Origin: Alcaligenaceae bacterium
GTDB taxonomy: Bacteria > Pseudomonadota > Gammaproteobacteria > Burkholderiales > Burkholderiaceae_B
DNA: 32,504 bases
NCBI GenBank assembly: GCA_947379755.1
Contig: CANCOC010000038.1
Span: 1-32,504 of the forward strand
Direction of reading: 5' to 3'
The position numbers were made by a program, and so were the translations under genes. Below are positions 8,083-15,523 of the stretch, one piece after another. The notes beneath the pieces were generated by a model. That model did not search any database and was not told the origin of the DNA. It saw nothing but the letters and a program-made list of their open reading frames with translations. How positions within the stretch are numbered: the first letter of the stretch is position 1; each line of letters begins with the position of its first letter.

Positions 8083-9014
8083 TTTAACGCGCTGAGCTTT
8101 TTTTGCTGACGAATCGTCAGACGCTCAATATCGGCAATATCCAGGGCAGAGAGTTTGGGCCCTGGCTTTCTGATTGCCGCCGAGGCGATCACACCGCGTT
8201 GTGCAAAGATATGTTTACGCACGGCCAGCCCGATCCCAGCCTGCTGTTCATATTTGGCAAGCGGCAAATATGCATCAAAAATATCAAAAGCACGTTCAAC
8301 ATCGCCTGCAGCATGCGCGCGGCAGACCTCAACCATCATCTCAGGATAAGCAAAACCGGTCATCGCGCCGTTTGCACCACGCAAGAGCTCCTCAGGCAAG
8401 AACAATCCGCCGCCGTTTCCTGTCAGAATCGAGGTCGGCTTCAGCTCACCCTTTTGTATCGCGGCGCAGATCGCTGAGAGCTTGCCCAAACCGGGCCAGT
8501 CCTCGTGCTTGAGCATCACGCAATTCGGTGAGTTTTTCAGAATACGCAGCACCACACCGGTAGACATCTGCACGGTGGTTGAAACAGGATGGTCTTGCAG
8601 TACCCAGGGTACGTCGGCGCCCAGAGTTTCATTGACCATATCAAAATAACCGCTAATCTGGTCATCGGTACGCACGGTTGGAGGCGGCGCAACCATCACG
8701 CCATCGGCGCCCATGTCCATCACACTTTTGGTCAGTTCAGACATTGCAGCAAAGCCGGGTGCAGACGCCCCTACGATCACAGGCACCTTACCCTGTACGC
8801 GCGCCAGCACCTGTTTGACATACTGCCGCGACTCATCTGCTGTCAGCTTGGTCGCCTCACCCATAATGCCCAGAATAGTGAGCCCAGTCACGCCGGATTC
8901 CAGACAAAAATCGATCATCTTGTCCGTACTGGCGAGATCGAGATCGCCGTTGTCTTTAAAGGGCGTCACAGTAATTAAATAGACGCCGTTGGCTGATGCA
9001 TTGAATGTGCTCAC
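8079..9014 (-). CDS. DapA-like aldolase/dehydratase (DHDPS/NAL superfamily), non-canonical active site
   Basis: A 311-residue class I TIM-barrel protein of the dihydrodipicolinate synthase / N-acetylneuraminate lyase superfamily. The Schiff-base lysine is Lys169 in CVMLKHED. Two canonical DapA features are missing: the GTTGE loop reads GIMGEA (49-54), and the catalytic Tyr of the YNxP segment is replaced (VLQDHPVSTT, about 138-147). It is therefore unlikely to make dihydrodipicolinate; a dehydratase or aldolase acting on a keto-acid such as a 2-keto-3-deoxy sugar acid is plausible. The start is GTG at 9014, supported by AGGGA about 6 nt upstream. It is divergent from a Bug binding protein and an amidohydrolase, suggesting a shared catabolic route. 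Confidence 0.85.
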   Translation of the reverse strand: MSTFNASANGVYLITVTPFKDNGDLDLASTDKMIDFCLESGVTGLTILGIMGEATKLTADESRQYVKQVLARVQGKVPVIVGASAPGFAAMSELTKSVMDMGADGVMVAPPPTVRTDDQISGYFDMVNETLGADVPWVLQDHPVSTTVQMSTGVVLRILKNSPNCVMLKHEDWPGLGKLSAICAAIQKGELKPTSILTGNGGGLFLPEELLRGANGAMTGFAYPEMMVEVCRAHAAGDVERAFDIFDAYLPLAKYEQQAGIGLAVRKHIFAQRGVIASAAIRKPGPKLSALDIADIERLTIRQQKKLSALN

Positions 9015-9046
9015 GCGAAATCCCTGTGCTGGTTGTCTGGATGGGT

Positions 9047-9069
9047 TGATCTTGTTCTTATGATCTTGT
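9047..9069. repeat. Direct repeat TGATCTTGT x2 in divergent promoter region
   Basis: The 9-mer TGATCTTGT is at 9047-9055 and again at 9061-9069 (14-bp period), 33 bp upstream of the DapA-like start codon. This could be half-sites for a regulator of the divergent pair; no regulator gene lies alongside. Confidence 0.25.
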
Positions 9070-9136
9070 GAGAGTCTAGCGGAAAAAGCAGGCCGGATGA
9101 CAGATCGCTGCCAACACAGGCGCAGCCATAAATCAC

Positions 9137-9165
9137 TTGCATCCAGGCTGCCAACGCCCTAGTCT
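9137..9165 (+). promoter_or_regulatory. Possible sigma70 promoter for the Bug-amidohydrolase operon
   Basis: TTGCAT at 9137-9142 and TAGTCT at 9160-9165 are separated by 17 bp and lie about 55 bp upstream of the Bug start at 9220. The -10 matches consensus at 4 of 6 positions, so this is a modest prediction. A GTCCG/CGGAC inverted repeat (9184-9188 and 9198-9202) follows within the leader. Confidence 0.3.
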
Positions 9166-9219
9166 TACGTCTCAAAACAAGATGTCCGGATTCAATGCGG
9201 ACCGTTCAGAGAGACATAC

Positions 9220-10221
9220 ATGGCAACCGTACAGAAAATCCTGGGGGCGATCCTCAAATCAGCAGGCCTGGGCATCACACTGGGTATCCTGGCAACAAGC
9301 GGTCAAGTACTCGCGCAGGGCTTTCCTAAACAGCCGATCAAACTTGTCGTACCCTGGGCGCCTGGCGGCAATGTCGACATCACGGCGCGAGCGGTTGCAC
9401 CAGCCCTGTCAGAGATTCTCGGCCAGCAGGTTGTTGTTGAAAACAAACCTGGTGCGGGTGGCTTTATCGGAACCACAGGAGTCGTGCGAGCGGCACCAGA
9501 TGGCTACACACTGATGCTCGGTTCAAGCGGATCGATTTCTGTTGGTCCCGCGCTCGCCCGCAAAGCGCCTTACGATCCGACGACCGAGCTGGTCGCGATC
9601 GGACCGATCCATTCCGTGCCAATGGTGTTATCAGCCTCAGCAAAAGGAGATATCAAAAATTTTTCCGACTTCAGTACAAAAGCAAAAACTGCCGGAGAAG
9701 TGATTTCGATCGGCTCGGCAGGCAATGGTTCGAGTCAGCACCTGGCGCTTGAGCTGCTGGCCTTGCGCATGGGGATCAAACTCAATCACATCCCGTATAA
9801 AGGCAGTGGTCCGGCCCTCAATGATCTGGTGGGCGGTCAGATCGATACGATGATGGATCAGCTGACGGCATCGATTGCCCACATCCGCAACGGCACCATC
9901 ATTCCCATTGCCCAAACAGGCACGACACGCTCGCCTCTGATCCCCAATGTCCCAACCTTTGAGGAACTCGGCATCCCCACATTCGACATGGTCACCTATA
10001 CAGGTATCTTTGGACCGGCCGGTATCCCCCAGACCGTCATGGATCAACTCACTGCCGCGCTGCAGCAGGCGCTCACGCGTGCGGACGTCAAAGAAAGATT
10101 TACCAATCTGGGTGTGGACATCATCACACTGGACCGTGCGGCCTTCCAGAAGTACGTCAACGCAGACTTCGCAAATTCCATGGCGATTGGCAAAGCTGCC
10201 AATATCGTCATCAACGAATAA
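9220..10221 (+). CDS. Bug/TctC-family tripartite tricarboxylate transporter substrate-binding protein
   Basis: A 333-residue periplasmic binding protein. A Sec-type signal peptide (hydrophobic run about residues 8-30, cleavage near VLAQG) precedes the mature start QGFPKQPIKLVVPWAPGGN. Family hallmarks are the PWAPGGNVDITAR ligand loop, the ENKPGAGG motif, the VRAAPDGYTLML segment and the HIPYKGSGPALNDL motif. Bug proteins deliver organic acids, amino acids or other small carboxylates to TctAB permeases or act as orphan sensors; no TctA or TctB gene is nearby, so this is an orphan. It is followed 16 bp later by an amidohydrolase gene, suggesting that its ligand is the amidohydrolase substrate or a precursor. 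Confidence 0.92.
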   Translation: MATVQKILGAILKSAGLGITLGILATSGQVLAQGFPKQPIKLVVPWAPGGNVDITARAVAPALSEILGQQVVVENKPGAGGFIGTTGVVRAAPDGYTLMLGSSGSISVGPALARKAPYDPTTELVAIGPIHSVPMVLSASAKGDIKNFSDFSTKAKTAGEVISIGSAGNGSSQHLALELLALRMGIKLNHIPYKGSGPALNDLVGGQIDTMMDQLTASIAHIRNGTIIPIAQTGTTRSPLIPNVPTFEELGIPTFDMVTYTGIFGPAGIPQTVMDQLTAALQQALTRADVKERFTNLGVDIITLDRAAFQKYVNADFANSMAIGKAANIVINE

Positions 10222-10237
10222 TTTCAGAGCCCCTCCC

Positions 10238-11131
10238 ATGACCCAAACACTCCTGCCCCCCGTCCTGGATCTGCGCGCCCCCAAACGCCAGGTTCCTGCC
10301 GGAACTATTGACTGCCACGCACACATTTTTGACCAGTACGATCGCTATCCGATGGATCCGGAGCGCAAATACACGCCTCCTGTCTGCACGCGTGAGTCCT
10401 GGCTCAACATGCATCGCATCATGGGCGTACAGCGCGGTGTGCAAGTCCATGGCTCGACCTATGCATTTGACAATTCAATCACTGAAGACTTCATCCGTAC
10501 AGACCCTGCGCGCTTTCGGGCTGTCGGCGCAATAGCGCCAGATACGAGCCGCGCGCACATTGCCCGACTGCATGAGGCAGGATTTCGTGCAGCGCGCCTG
10601 ATGGATCAGTACCCTAACGGCGCCACGACACGCGATCTTGAAAAAATCGCCGATCTGATCGCTGAATTTGGCTGGCATATAGAAATCAATATTCTCAAAG
10701 GTGCTGACTGGATCGGCCTGGAAAAACGACTCATGGACTGCCCGGTCGGACTGGTGTTTGATCACATGGGGCGTATTCGTGGCAATGTTGGCGTTGACTC
10801 ACCCGAGTTTGGCGTGATTCGTCGCCTGCTCGATCAAAAGTCCGATACCTGGGTCAAGATTTCAAGCTGGTATCGCATGTCTGATGCGCCCATTCCTGCG
10901 CTCGGCATACCCGAGTATCCAGACATGAAGGTGTTTGCCCAGACACTGCTGAACCACCACGCCGATCGCTGCGTGTGGGGTACCAACTGGCCGCATCCCG
11001 GCATTGAAAAAAACATGCCCAACGACATCGACTTGCTGGACTTGCTTGAAACCTGGATCCCGAACGATGCTGCGCGCCAGAAGCTATTTGTCACAAACCC
11101 TGAAAGACTCTATGGCTTCACACCTGTTTAG
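10238..11131 (+). CDS. Metal-dependent amidohydrolase (COG3618, PDC-lactonase/LigI-like)
   Basis: A 297-residue TIM-barrel hydrolase of the amidohydrolase_2 family. The first strand carries the DCHAHIF motif (H27-x-H29), later VFDHMGRI, a WGTNWPHP segment near residue 248, and the typical ending TNPERLYGF. Its closest named relatives by pattern are 2-pyrone-4,6-dicarboxylate lactonase (LigI) and D-galactarolactone isomerase/lactonase-type proteins, so a lactone of a dicarboxylic or sugar acid is a good guess for the substrate. The start ATG at 10238 follows the Bug stop by 16 bp, so the two are very probably co-transcribed. The DapA-like gene on the other strand would fit a downstream keto-acid step. 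The exact substrate is not determinable here. Confidence 0.85.
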   Translation: MTQTLLPPVLDLRAPKRQVPAGTIDCHAHIFDQYDRYPMDPERKYTPPVCTRESWLNMHRIMGVQRGVQVHGSTYAFDNSITEDFIRTDPARFRAVGAIAPDTSRAHIARLHEAGFRAARLMDQYPNGATTRDLEKIADLIAEFGWHIEINILKGADWIGLEKRLMDCPVGLVFDHMGRIRGNVGVDSPEFGVIRRLLDQKSDTWVKISSWYRMSDAPIPALGIPEYPDMKVFAQTLLNHHADRCVWGTNWPHPGIEKNMPNDIDLLDLLETWIPNDAARQKLFVTNPERLYGFTPV

Positions 11132-11194
11132 GGTGTCGGCTCTGCTCTGACTGCGTATCAATTTTCGTTGAATCTGATTGCCAAAAGTGAATAC

Positions 11195-11611
11195 ATGATG
11201 ACTCCTGCGACACACAATCCCACCACACCACAAGAAAAAATTGACGCCCTTGAGGTCAACTACAAACACATTCTGGGTTTTGTTCCGGACCGTATTCATT
11301 CACGTATCGCCCTGGGTATCCAGACCGCACCGGAGATGACTGAAGGGATTGAACACCTCAGGGCACAATTACTCGAGCCCCAGGCACTCGATCTGAAAAC
11401 AAGCCAGCTGATGGCATTTGGGATGCTATTAATGAATCTGTCACAAGCTGCCGAAAATCATGCCGTGGCTGCCTTGCGCGCCGGCGCAACGGTGCAGGAA
11501 CTGCAGGCCGTTGCGGGTATTGCATTTGTTTTCAGAGGCATTCCAGCCATCAACCTGTCAGGCGATGCGATCGCCGGAGCATTAAAAAAAATCGAAACGC
11601 TTAAAGACTGA
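11195..11611 (+). CDS. Carboxymuconolactone decarboxylase/AhpD-like small protein lacking CxxC
   Basis: A 138-residue alpha-helical protein. The segment QLMAFGMLLMNLSQAAENHAVAALRAGAT followed by VQELQAVAGIAFVF matches the core of the CMD family (helix, then H-x-x-x-A, GAT, and E-L). The CxxC pair found in AhpD-type peroxidase partners is absent; the equivalent position reads NLSQAAENH, leaving Glu87 and His89 as the visible polar pair. A redox role is thus unlikely, while a decarboxylase or structural role is possible. I chose ATG 11195; an ATG immediately after it is equally possible, and the ribosome-binding site is weak. It lies 63 bp after the amidohydrolase and probably shares its transcript. 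Confidence 0.7.
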   Translation: MMTPATHNPTTPQEKIDALEVNYKHILGFVPDRIHSRIALGIQTAPEMTEGIEHLRAQLLEPQALDLKTSQLMAFGMLLMNLSQAAENHAVAALRAGATVQELQAVAGIAFVFRGIPAINLSGDAIAGALKKIETLKD

Positions 11612-11639
11612 TCTCTCAGAACAATCACTCAAGTGCGGG

Positions 11640-11670
11640 CGGACACGCTCAGACATACAGGCGATGTCCG
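11640..11670. terminator. Possible hairpin between convergent genes
   Basis: CGGACA (11640-11645) plus CGC (11646-11648) can pair with GCG (11661-11663) and TGTCCG (11665-11670), with one bulged A and a 12-nt loop. It sits exactly between the convergent stops of the CMD-like gene and pagP. There is no T-run on either side, so it is at best a weak or factor-assisted bidirectional terminator. Confidence 0.3.
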
Positions 11671-12234
11671 TCATTCAAACGTCCACTTCGTCCAGGCAAA
11701 CAAAACATTACCATTCCCGTTGCCTCCCGGAACGTACGCCGCCTGGACACTAAAACTGCCGACACTAAGCGAAGCCATCGGCAGGATCCCCGGGAAGGGT
11801 GTGTAGTTTGCGATATCAGACCTCGCGGTCAAAAACCCTACCAGCCCCACGCCCACTTTGAGATCGGTCTCCCCGATCGGCCAGGTCGGAACCCAGGCGT
11901 AACCCAGCATGTACTCAGGGTGTCCGTGCGAGTCCTGAAAGACCATGGCATACAGCCCCTCATAATTCCCACTATCGTTGTACCTGCCTTTACCAAGACC
12001 GAATCCCAGTGGATTCTCGGTGTACTGGCTGCGTTGCTCAGAGGTGTAGGCAAAAGGCATATGCAGGGACAGAAAAGGCACATAGGCCTCGACATGCCCC
12101 TCCTTCCAGGTCTGCAGCATATGGCGCGAAGACTCCTCATACCAAGCCTCTTCGGCGCGGGCTTGCAGCGACCAGCTACAGCAGGTCAGACACAATAGGC
12201 ACACGTAACTCAATTTGCGGATCATGGCATCCAT
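11671..12234 (-). CDS. pagP: Lipid A palmitoyltransferase PagP
   Basis: A 187-residue outer-membrane beta-barrel enzyme that transfers palmitate from phospholipid to lipid A. A signal peptide (VCLLCLTCCSWSLQARA) should be cleaved near residue 27. The mature protein aligns by eye with E. coli PagP throughout. The catalytic residues are all present: His58 in SLHMPFAY, and Asp101-Ser102 in FQDSHG. The LTARSDIANYTPFPGILPMAS stretch and the NGNGNVLFAW ending are family signatures. The start at 12234 is supported by AAAGG about 5 nt upstream; an internal ATG three codons later has no spaced site. It is divergent from the nitrate operon and convergent with the CMD-like gene, so it is a single-gene unit. 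PhoPQ-type control is known in relatives, but I could not find a convincing box. Confidence 0.93.
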   Translation of the reverse strand: MDAMIRKLSYVCLLCLTCCSWSLQARAEEAWYEESSRHMLQTWKEGHVEAYVPFLSLHMPFAYTSEQRSQYTENPLGFGLGKGRYNDSGNYEGLYAMVFQDSHGHPEYMLGYAWVPTWPIGETDLKVGVGLVGFLTARSDIANYTPFPGILPMASLSVGSFSVQAAYVPGGNGNGNVLFAWTKWTFE

Positions 12235-12396
12235 ACAAACCTTTATTCAAACTTTATCTGGCCAATCAATGCCAATTTGATCATTAATTGACGATTTTTT
12301 CCTTGAGATACATCAAATTGTGCAGCTCACATAAAAAATGCACCATTAGCAGGCTTTCATCCCGGCACGCACCAACTCGACCCCAAAAAGGCGTCC

Positions 12397-12413
12397 TGCA
12401 CCTCCAGTGGGCA
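12397..12413 (+). promoter_or_regulatory. Candidate NtrC binding site
   Basis: TGCACC (12397-12402), a 5-bp spacer, and TGGGCA (12408-12413) approximate the NtrC dyad TGCACC-N5-GGTGCA: the first arm is perfect and the second matches 4 of 6. Its centre is about 86 bp upstream of the transcription start expected from the adjacent -24/-12 promoter, a normal position for an enhancer-type activator site. Confidence 0.5.
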
Positions 12414-12463
12414 AGAGGGTGGCCGTGGGGACATCATGCAGCCAGCGAGGCACGCCATCGGGA

Positions 12464-12481
12464 CTGGCACAATAGTTGCTT
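12464..12481 (+). promoter_or_regulatory. Sigma54 (-24/-12) promoter of the nitrate-assimilation operon
   Basis: The sequence CTGGCAC-AATAG-TTGCTT contains TGGCAC at 12465-12470 and TTGCT at 12476-12480, with the invariant GG and GC separated by exactly 10 bp as RpoN requires. Transcription would start near 12491, about 35 nt before the nrtA start codon. The leader is therefore too short for a NasR-type antitermination structure. Control by NtrBC under nitrogen limitation follows from the promoter class and the nearby NtrC-like dyad. Confidence 0.85.
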
Positions 12482-12482
12482 A

Positions 12483-12513
12483 ATTCTGTTCAGAACCCCA
12501 ATATTCTGTTCAG
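12483..12513 (+). repeat. 11-bp direct repeat ATTCTGTTCAG in the nrtA leader
   Basis: ATTCTGTTCAG occurs at 12483-12493 and 12503-12513 (20-bp period, about two helical turns). The first copy spans the predicted transcription start and the second runs into the AGGAG ribosome-binding site at 12512-12516. It could be an operator or simply a local duplication. Confidence 0.5.
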
Positions 12514-12525
12514 GAGCCAGCGATC

Positions 12526-13797
12526 ATGTCGACCCCCCTTACCCAGCCAGTTATCAGTGCAGAGCGTCGCAAGCTCTTGGGAAAAACAGCACAAACAATC
12601 GCCGGCGCAAGTTTGCTGGCTCTGGTGGATCCTCTGGTTAAAGCGGGTGCCTGGGCTGCAGGCAGTGATGCACCTGAAAAACCTGAAGTCAAAGTCGGAT
12701 TCATTCCACTGACGGACTGCGCCTCGGTCGTGATGGCATCGGTCATGGGATTTGATAAGAAATATGGGCTCAAGATTTCACCCTCCAAGGAGGCCTCATG
12801 GCCGGGTGTACGCGACAAGCTCATCAGTGGTGAGCTCGATGCAGCTCACGCGCTGTATGGAATGATCTATGGCGTGCAGGTCGGCATCGGTGGCCCAAAG
12901 AAAGACATGTCCGTGCTCATGACTCTGAACACCAATGGTCAGGCCATCACGCTTTCCAAGATCCTGGCAGACAAAGGAGTAAAGGACGGTGCCACGCTCA
13001 AGGCGCTGATGGACAAAGAGCCGCGCGAATACACCTTTGCTCAGACCTTTCCAACAGGCACACATGCGATGTGGCTCTACTACTGGATGGCAGCGAACGG
13101 TATCAACCCAATGAAGGACGCAAAAATCATCACGGTCCCGCCGCCACAGATGGTGGCCAACATGCGCGTAGGCAATATGGACGGCTATTGCGTGGGTGAG
13201 CCCTGGAATGCTCGTGCAATCGTAGACAAAATCGGTTTTACGGGGATCACGACTCAAGCCATCTGGAAAGACCATCCAGAAAAAGTGCTGGGCACAACAG
13301 CGGAGTTTGTCGAGCGCTATCCCAACACGGCCCGTGCCATGACGGCCGCCGTGCTCGAAGCGTCAAAGTTTATTGATGCATCGAACGAAAACAAAAAGAA
13401 AACAGCAGAGACCATCGCTGCAAAATCCTATGTCAACACAGAAATGGATGTCATTCTCGGGCGCATGCTGGGTCATTATGAAGACGGTCTGGGTAAGAGC
13501 TGGGATGATCCGGATTCCATGAAGTTTTATAACAATGGTCTATCGAGCTTTCCGTACCTGTCGGACGGTATGTGGTTCCTGACCCAACACAAGCGCTGGG
13601 GCTTGCTCAAAGAGCATCCCGACTATCTGAATATCGCAAAGAAAGTCAACCGCATCGATGTTTATACCGCAGCAGCCGCAGCCGCAGGCGTGCCACTGCC
13701 TGCCTCACCCATGCGCAGCTCGACACTGATGGATGGTGTCGTCTGGGATGGCTCAAATCCTGTTGCCTATGCTGACAGCTTCAAAATCAAAGGCTAG
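12526..13797 (+). CDS. nrtA: Nitrate ABC transporter substrate-binding protein (NrtA/CmpA family)
   Basis: A 423-residue periplasmic nitrate/nitrite-binding protein. The N-terminus ERRKLLGKTAQTIAGASLLAL has a twin-arginine (R14-R15) followed by a hydrophobic region, so Tat export is likely. The mature part opens with KVGFIPLTDCASVVMA, the start of the NrtA fold, and includes TFPTGTHAMWLYYWMAANGI and MDGYCVGEPWNARA, which line the ligand pocket in this family. AGGAG at 12512-12516 is 9 nt before the ATG. The permease gene starts 4 bp after its stop. CmpA-type bicarbonate binders are close relatives, but linkage to nitrate and nitrite reductases settles the role as nitrate capture. The gene is first in a sigma54-driven operon. 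Confidence 0.93.
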   Translation: MSTPLTQPVISAERRKLLGKTAQTIAGASLLALVDPLVKAGAWAAGSDAPEKPEVKVGFIPLTDCASVVMASVMGFDKKYGLKISPSKEASWPGVRDKLISGELDAAHALYGMIYGVQVGIGGPKKDMSVLMTLNTNGQAITLSKILADKGVKDGATLKALMDKEPREYTFAQTFPTGTHAMWLYYWMAANGINPMKDAKIITVPPPQMVANMRVGNMDGYCVGEPWNARAIVDKIGFTGITTQAIWKDHPEKVLGTTAEFVERYPNTARAMTAAVLEASKFIDASNENKKKTAETIAAKSYVNTEMDVILGRMLGHYEDGLGKSWDDPDSMKFYNNGLSSFPYLSDGMWFLTQHKRWGLLKEHPDYLNIAKKVNRIDVYTAAAAAAGVPLPASPMRSSTLMDGVVWDGSNPVAYADSFKIKG

Positions 13798-13801
13798 CCT
13801 G

Positions 13802-14683
13802 ATGACACAAGCGACACTCTATCCAGGGGGCGAGATGGCGCAGGATGATCAGGCCGAACTCACCGCACTGCGCGCACGCGAAGAAAAGCGTCTGGCCCGG
13901 CGTGATCAGCTCCTGAGGATCATTGATCCCGCCGTGCCTGCATTGCTGGGCTGTCTGGGCTTTGCCTTGTTCATTTTGATCTGGCAAGGCATTCATCTGG
14001 GGATTAAAGAAATCCCATCTCCAGGCTTTACCCTGAATGCAGCAATCAAACTTTTCTCAGATCCGTTTTACTCCAATGGTCCCAACGACCAGGGGATCGG
14101 CTGGAACATCCTTTCATCTTTAAAACGCGTCGCGCTCGGCTTTGGTCTGGCCGCAATCGTTGGTATTCCCGTAGGGTTTGCCATCGGGCGCTTTCGCCTC
14201 TTTCAGGCCATGACGTCTCCGATCATTAATTTGTTGCGTCCCGTCTCTCCTCTTGCCTGGCTGCCGATCGGTTTGCTGTTATTCAAGGCGGCCAATCCAG
14301 CTGCCATCTGGTGCATTTTTATCTGCTCCATCTGGCCGATGGTGATTAACACCGCTGTGGGTGTCAGCAAGATCCCTCAGGATTACACAAACATTGCAAG
14401 GGTGCTGAATCTTTCAGAATGGAAAGTATTCACTAAAATTTTATTCCCGGCCACACTGCCCTACATGCTCACGGGTGTCCGTCTGTCTATTGGTACGGCC
14501 TGGCTTGTGATCGTCGCTGCAGAAATGCTGACCGGTGGCGTGGGAATCGGCTTCTGGTTATGGGATGAATGGAACAACCTGAAGGTTGAAAATATCATCA
14601 TCGCAATCTTTGTCATTGGCATTGTTGGCTTGCTGCTTGAGTACTGCATGCTGGCACTCGCCAGACGATTCACCTATTCCTGA
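13802..14683 (+). CDS. ntrB: Nitrate ABC transporter permease
   Basis: A 293-residue inner-membrane permease of the NrtB/SsuC/TauC type. A charged cytoplasmic N-terminus (about 45 residues, rich in Arg and Glu) is followed by about six hydrophobic helices. The segment NIARVLNLSEWKVFTKILFPATLPYMLTGVRLSIGTAW contains the EAA-like loop that contacts the ATPase, and the VAAEMLTGGVGIGFWLWDEWN stretch is characteristic of nitrate and sulfonate permeases. The ATG at 13802 begins 4 bp after the nrtA stop, with AAAGG inside the end of nrtA. It forms the channel of the importer with NrtA and the following ATPase. No defects are seen. Confidence 0.92.
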   Translation: MTQATLYPGGEMAQDDQAELTALRAREEKRLARRDQLLRIIDPAVPALLGCLGFALFILIWQGIHLGIKEIPSPGFTLNAAIKLFSDPFYSNGPNDQGIGWNILSSLKRVALGFGLAAIVGIPVGFAIGRFRLFQAMTSPIINLLRPVSPLAWLPIGLLLFKAANPAAIWCIFICSIWPMVINTAVGVSKIPQDYTNIARVLNLSEWKVFTKILFPATLPYMLTGVRLSIGTAWLVIVAAEMLTGGVGIGFWLWDEWNNLKVENIIIAIFVIGIVGLLLEYCMLALARRFTYS

Positions 14684-14696
14684 ACAGGCGGCCCAC

Positions 14697-15512
14697 ATGA
14701 CCAGCCCCCAATTCGACCGGTACCTGATGATTGAAGATGTGCAACAGACCTTCAAGACAAAGAAGGGTCCCTTTATTGCACTCAAAAATATCAATCTGAA
14801 TATTCGAAAAGGTGAGTTTGTTTCACTGATCGGCCATTCGGGCTGTGGCAAATCGACGTTACTCAATCTGATTGCCGGACTCACCATGCCGAGCGCAGGC
14901 CGACTGATCTGCGCAGGCCGGGAAATTGCGGGTCCGGGTCCAAGTCGTGCTGTCGTGTTTCAAAATCACTCATTGCTTCCATGGTTATCGTGTTTTGAGA
15001 ATGTATACCTGGGCGTTGAACGCGTATTTGCTGCGGGAGAATCAAAGAAACAGCTTCAGGAGCGAACCGCAGCAGCCATGGCACTCGTGGGTCTGACAGA
15101 ATCACAACACAAAATGCCACACGAAGTATCTGGCGGAATGAAGCAACGCGTAGGCATTGCACGGGCGCTGGCGATGGAGCCACAGGTGCTGCTGCTCGAC
15201 GAGCCCTTTGGCGCACTGGATGCGTTGACGCGTGCTAATTTGCAGGACGAGCTGATGAAGATCATGGCCGCGACCCAAAGCACCGCTGTCATGGTGACGC
15301 ATGATGTCGACGAAGCCGTGCTGTTGTCAGACCGCATCGTCATGATGACCAATGGCCCTGCCGCACAGATTGGTGAAGTCCTGGCTGTCGAACTGCCACG
15401 ACCACGTGATCGCGTTGAACTAGCAAACAACCAGCACTATCAGGACTACCGTACCGCAGTGATCGACTTCCTCTATCGCAAACAAGGCAAGCCTGCACTG
15501 GCTGCAGCCTGA
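14697..15512 (+). CDS. ntrD: Nitrate ABC transporter ATP-binding protein
   Basis: A 271-residue ABC ATPase. Walker A is GHSGCGKST at residues 46-54, the Q-loop is in VVFQNHSLLPW, the signature VSGGMKQRVG is at 144-153, Walker B is VLLLDEPFGALD at 164-175, and the switch histidine is H202 in VTHDVDEA. The PWLSCFENVYLGV segment is common to NrtD/SsuB/TauB-type subunits. The ATG at 14697 is chosen because it follows the permease stop by 13 bp and has AGGCGG upstream; earlier in-frame codons overlap the permease and lack homology. It powers nitrate import with the two preceding gene products. The fused NrtC regulatory domain of cyanobacteria is absent. Confidence 0.93.
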   Translation: MTSPQFDRYLMIEDVQQTFKTKKGPFIALKNINLNIRKGEFVSLIGHSGCGKSTLLNLIAGLTMPSAGRLICAGREIAGPGPSRAVVFQNHSLLPWLSCFENVYLGVERVFAAGESKKQLQERTAAAMALVGLTESQHKMPHEVSGGMKQRVGIARALAMEPQVLLLDEPFGALDALTRANLQDELMKIMAATQSTAVMVTHDVDEAVLLSDRIVMMTNGPAAQIGEVLAVELPRPRDRVELANNQHYQDYRTAVIDFLYRKQGKPALAAA

Positions 15513-15523
15513 CGGGATTCATC

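Larger units (their letters stand above)
12235..12525. other. Largest intergenic region (pagP / nrtA divergent control region)
   Basis: These 291 bp hold the regulatory signals for the nitrate operon listed separately. The half next to pagP is AT-rich and should contain the pagP promoter, but no good -35/-10 pair is visible. A further TGCACC half-site at 12339-12344 could be a second, weaker NtrC contact. Reading frames across the region have no coding character, and no RNA gene is seen. Confidence 0.6.

Noticed and set aside
8079-9014. DapA as 4-hydroxy-tetrahydrodipicolinate synthase
   Set aside because: The Thr-Thr loop and catalytic Tyr are missing and the genomic context is catabolic.
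9637-10326. 229-residue minus-strand open frame opposite the Bug gene
   Set aside because: Fully antisense to the Bug coding sequence, rich in Cys, Gly and Arg in a non-domain pattern, without a ribosome-binding site.
12235-12330. PhoP box or clear sigma70 promoter for pagP
   Set aside because: A single GGTTT and a GATAAA are visible, but no properly spaced repeat or -35 element.
12491-12525. NasR-type antitermination leader for the nitrate operon
   Set aside because: The leader is only about 35 nt and contains no terminator hairpin.
12288-12641. 117-residue plus-strand open frame across the pagP/nrtA intergenic region
   Set aside because: It runs through the NtrC-like site and sigma54 promoter and into nrtA in another frame; no homology pattern.
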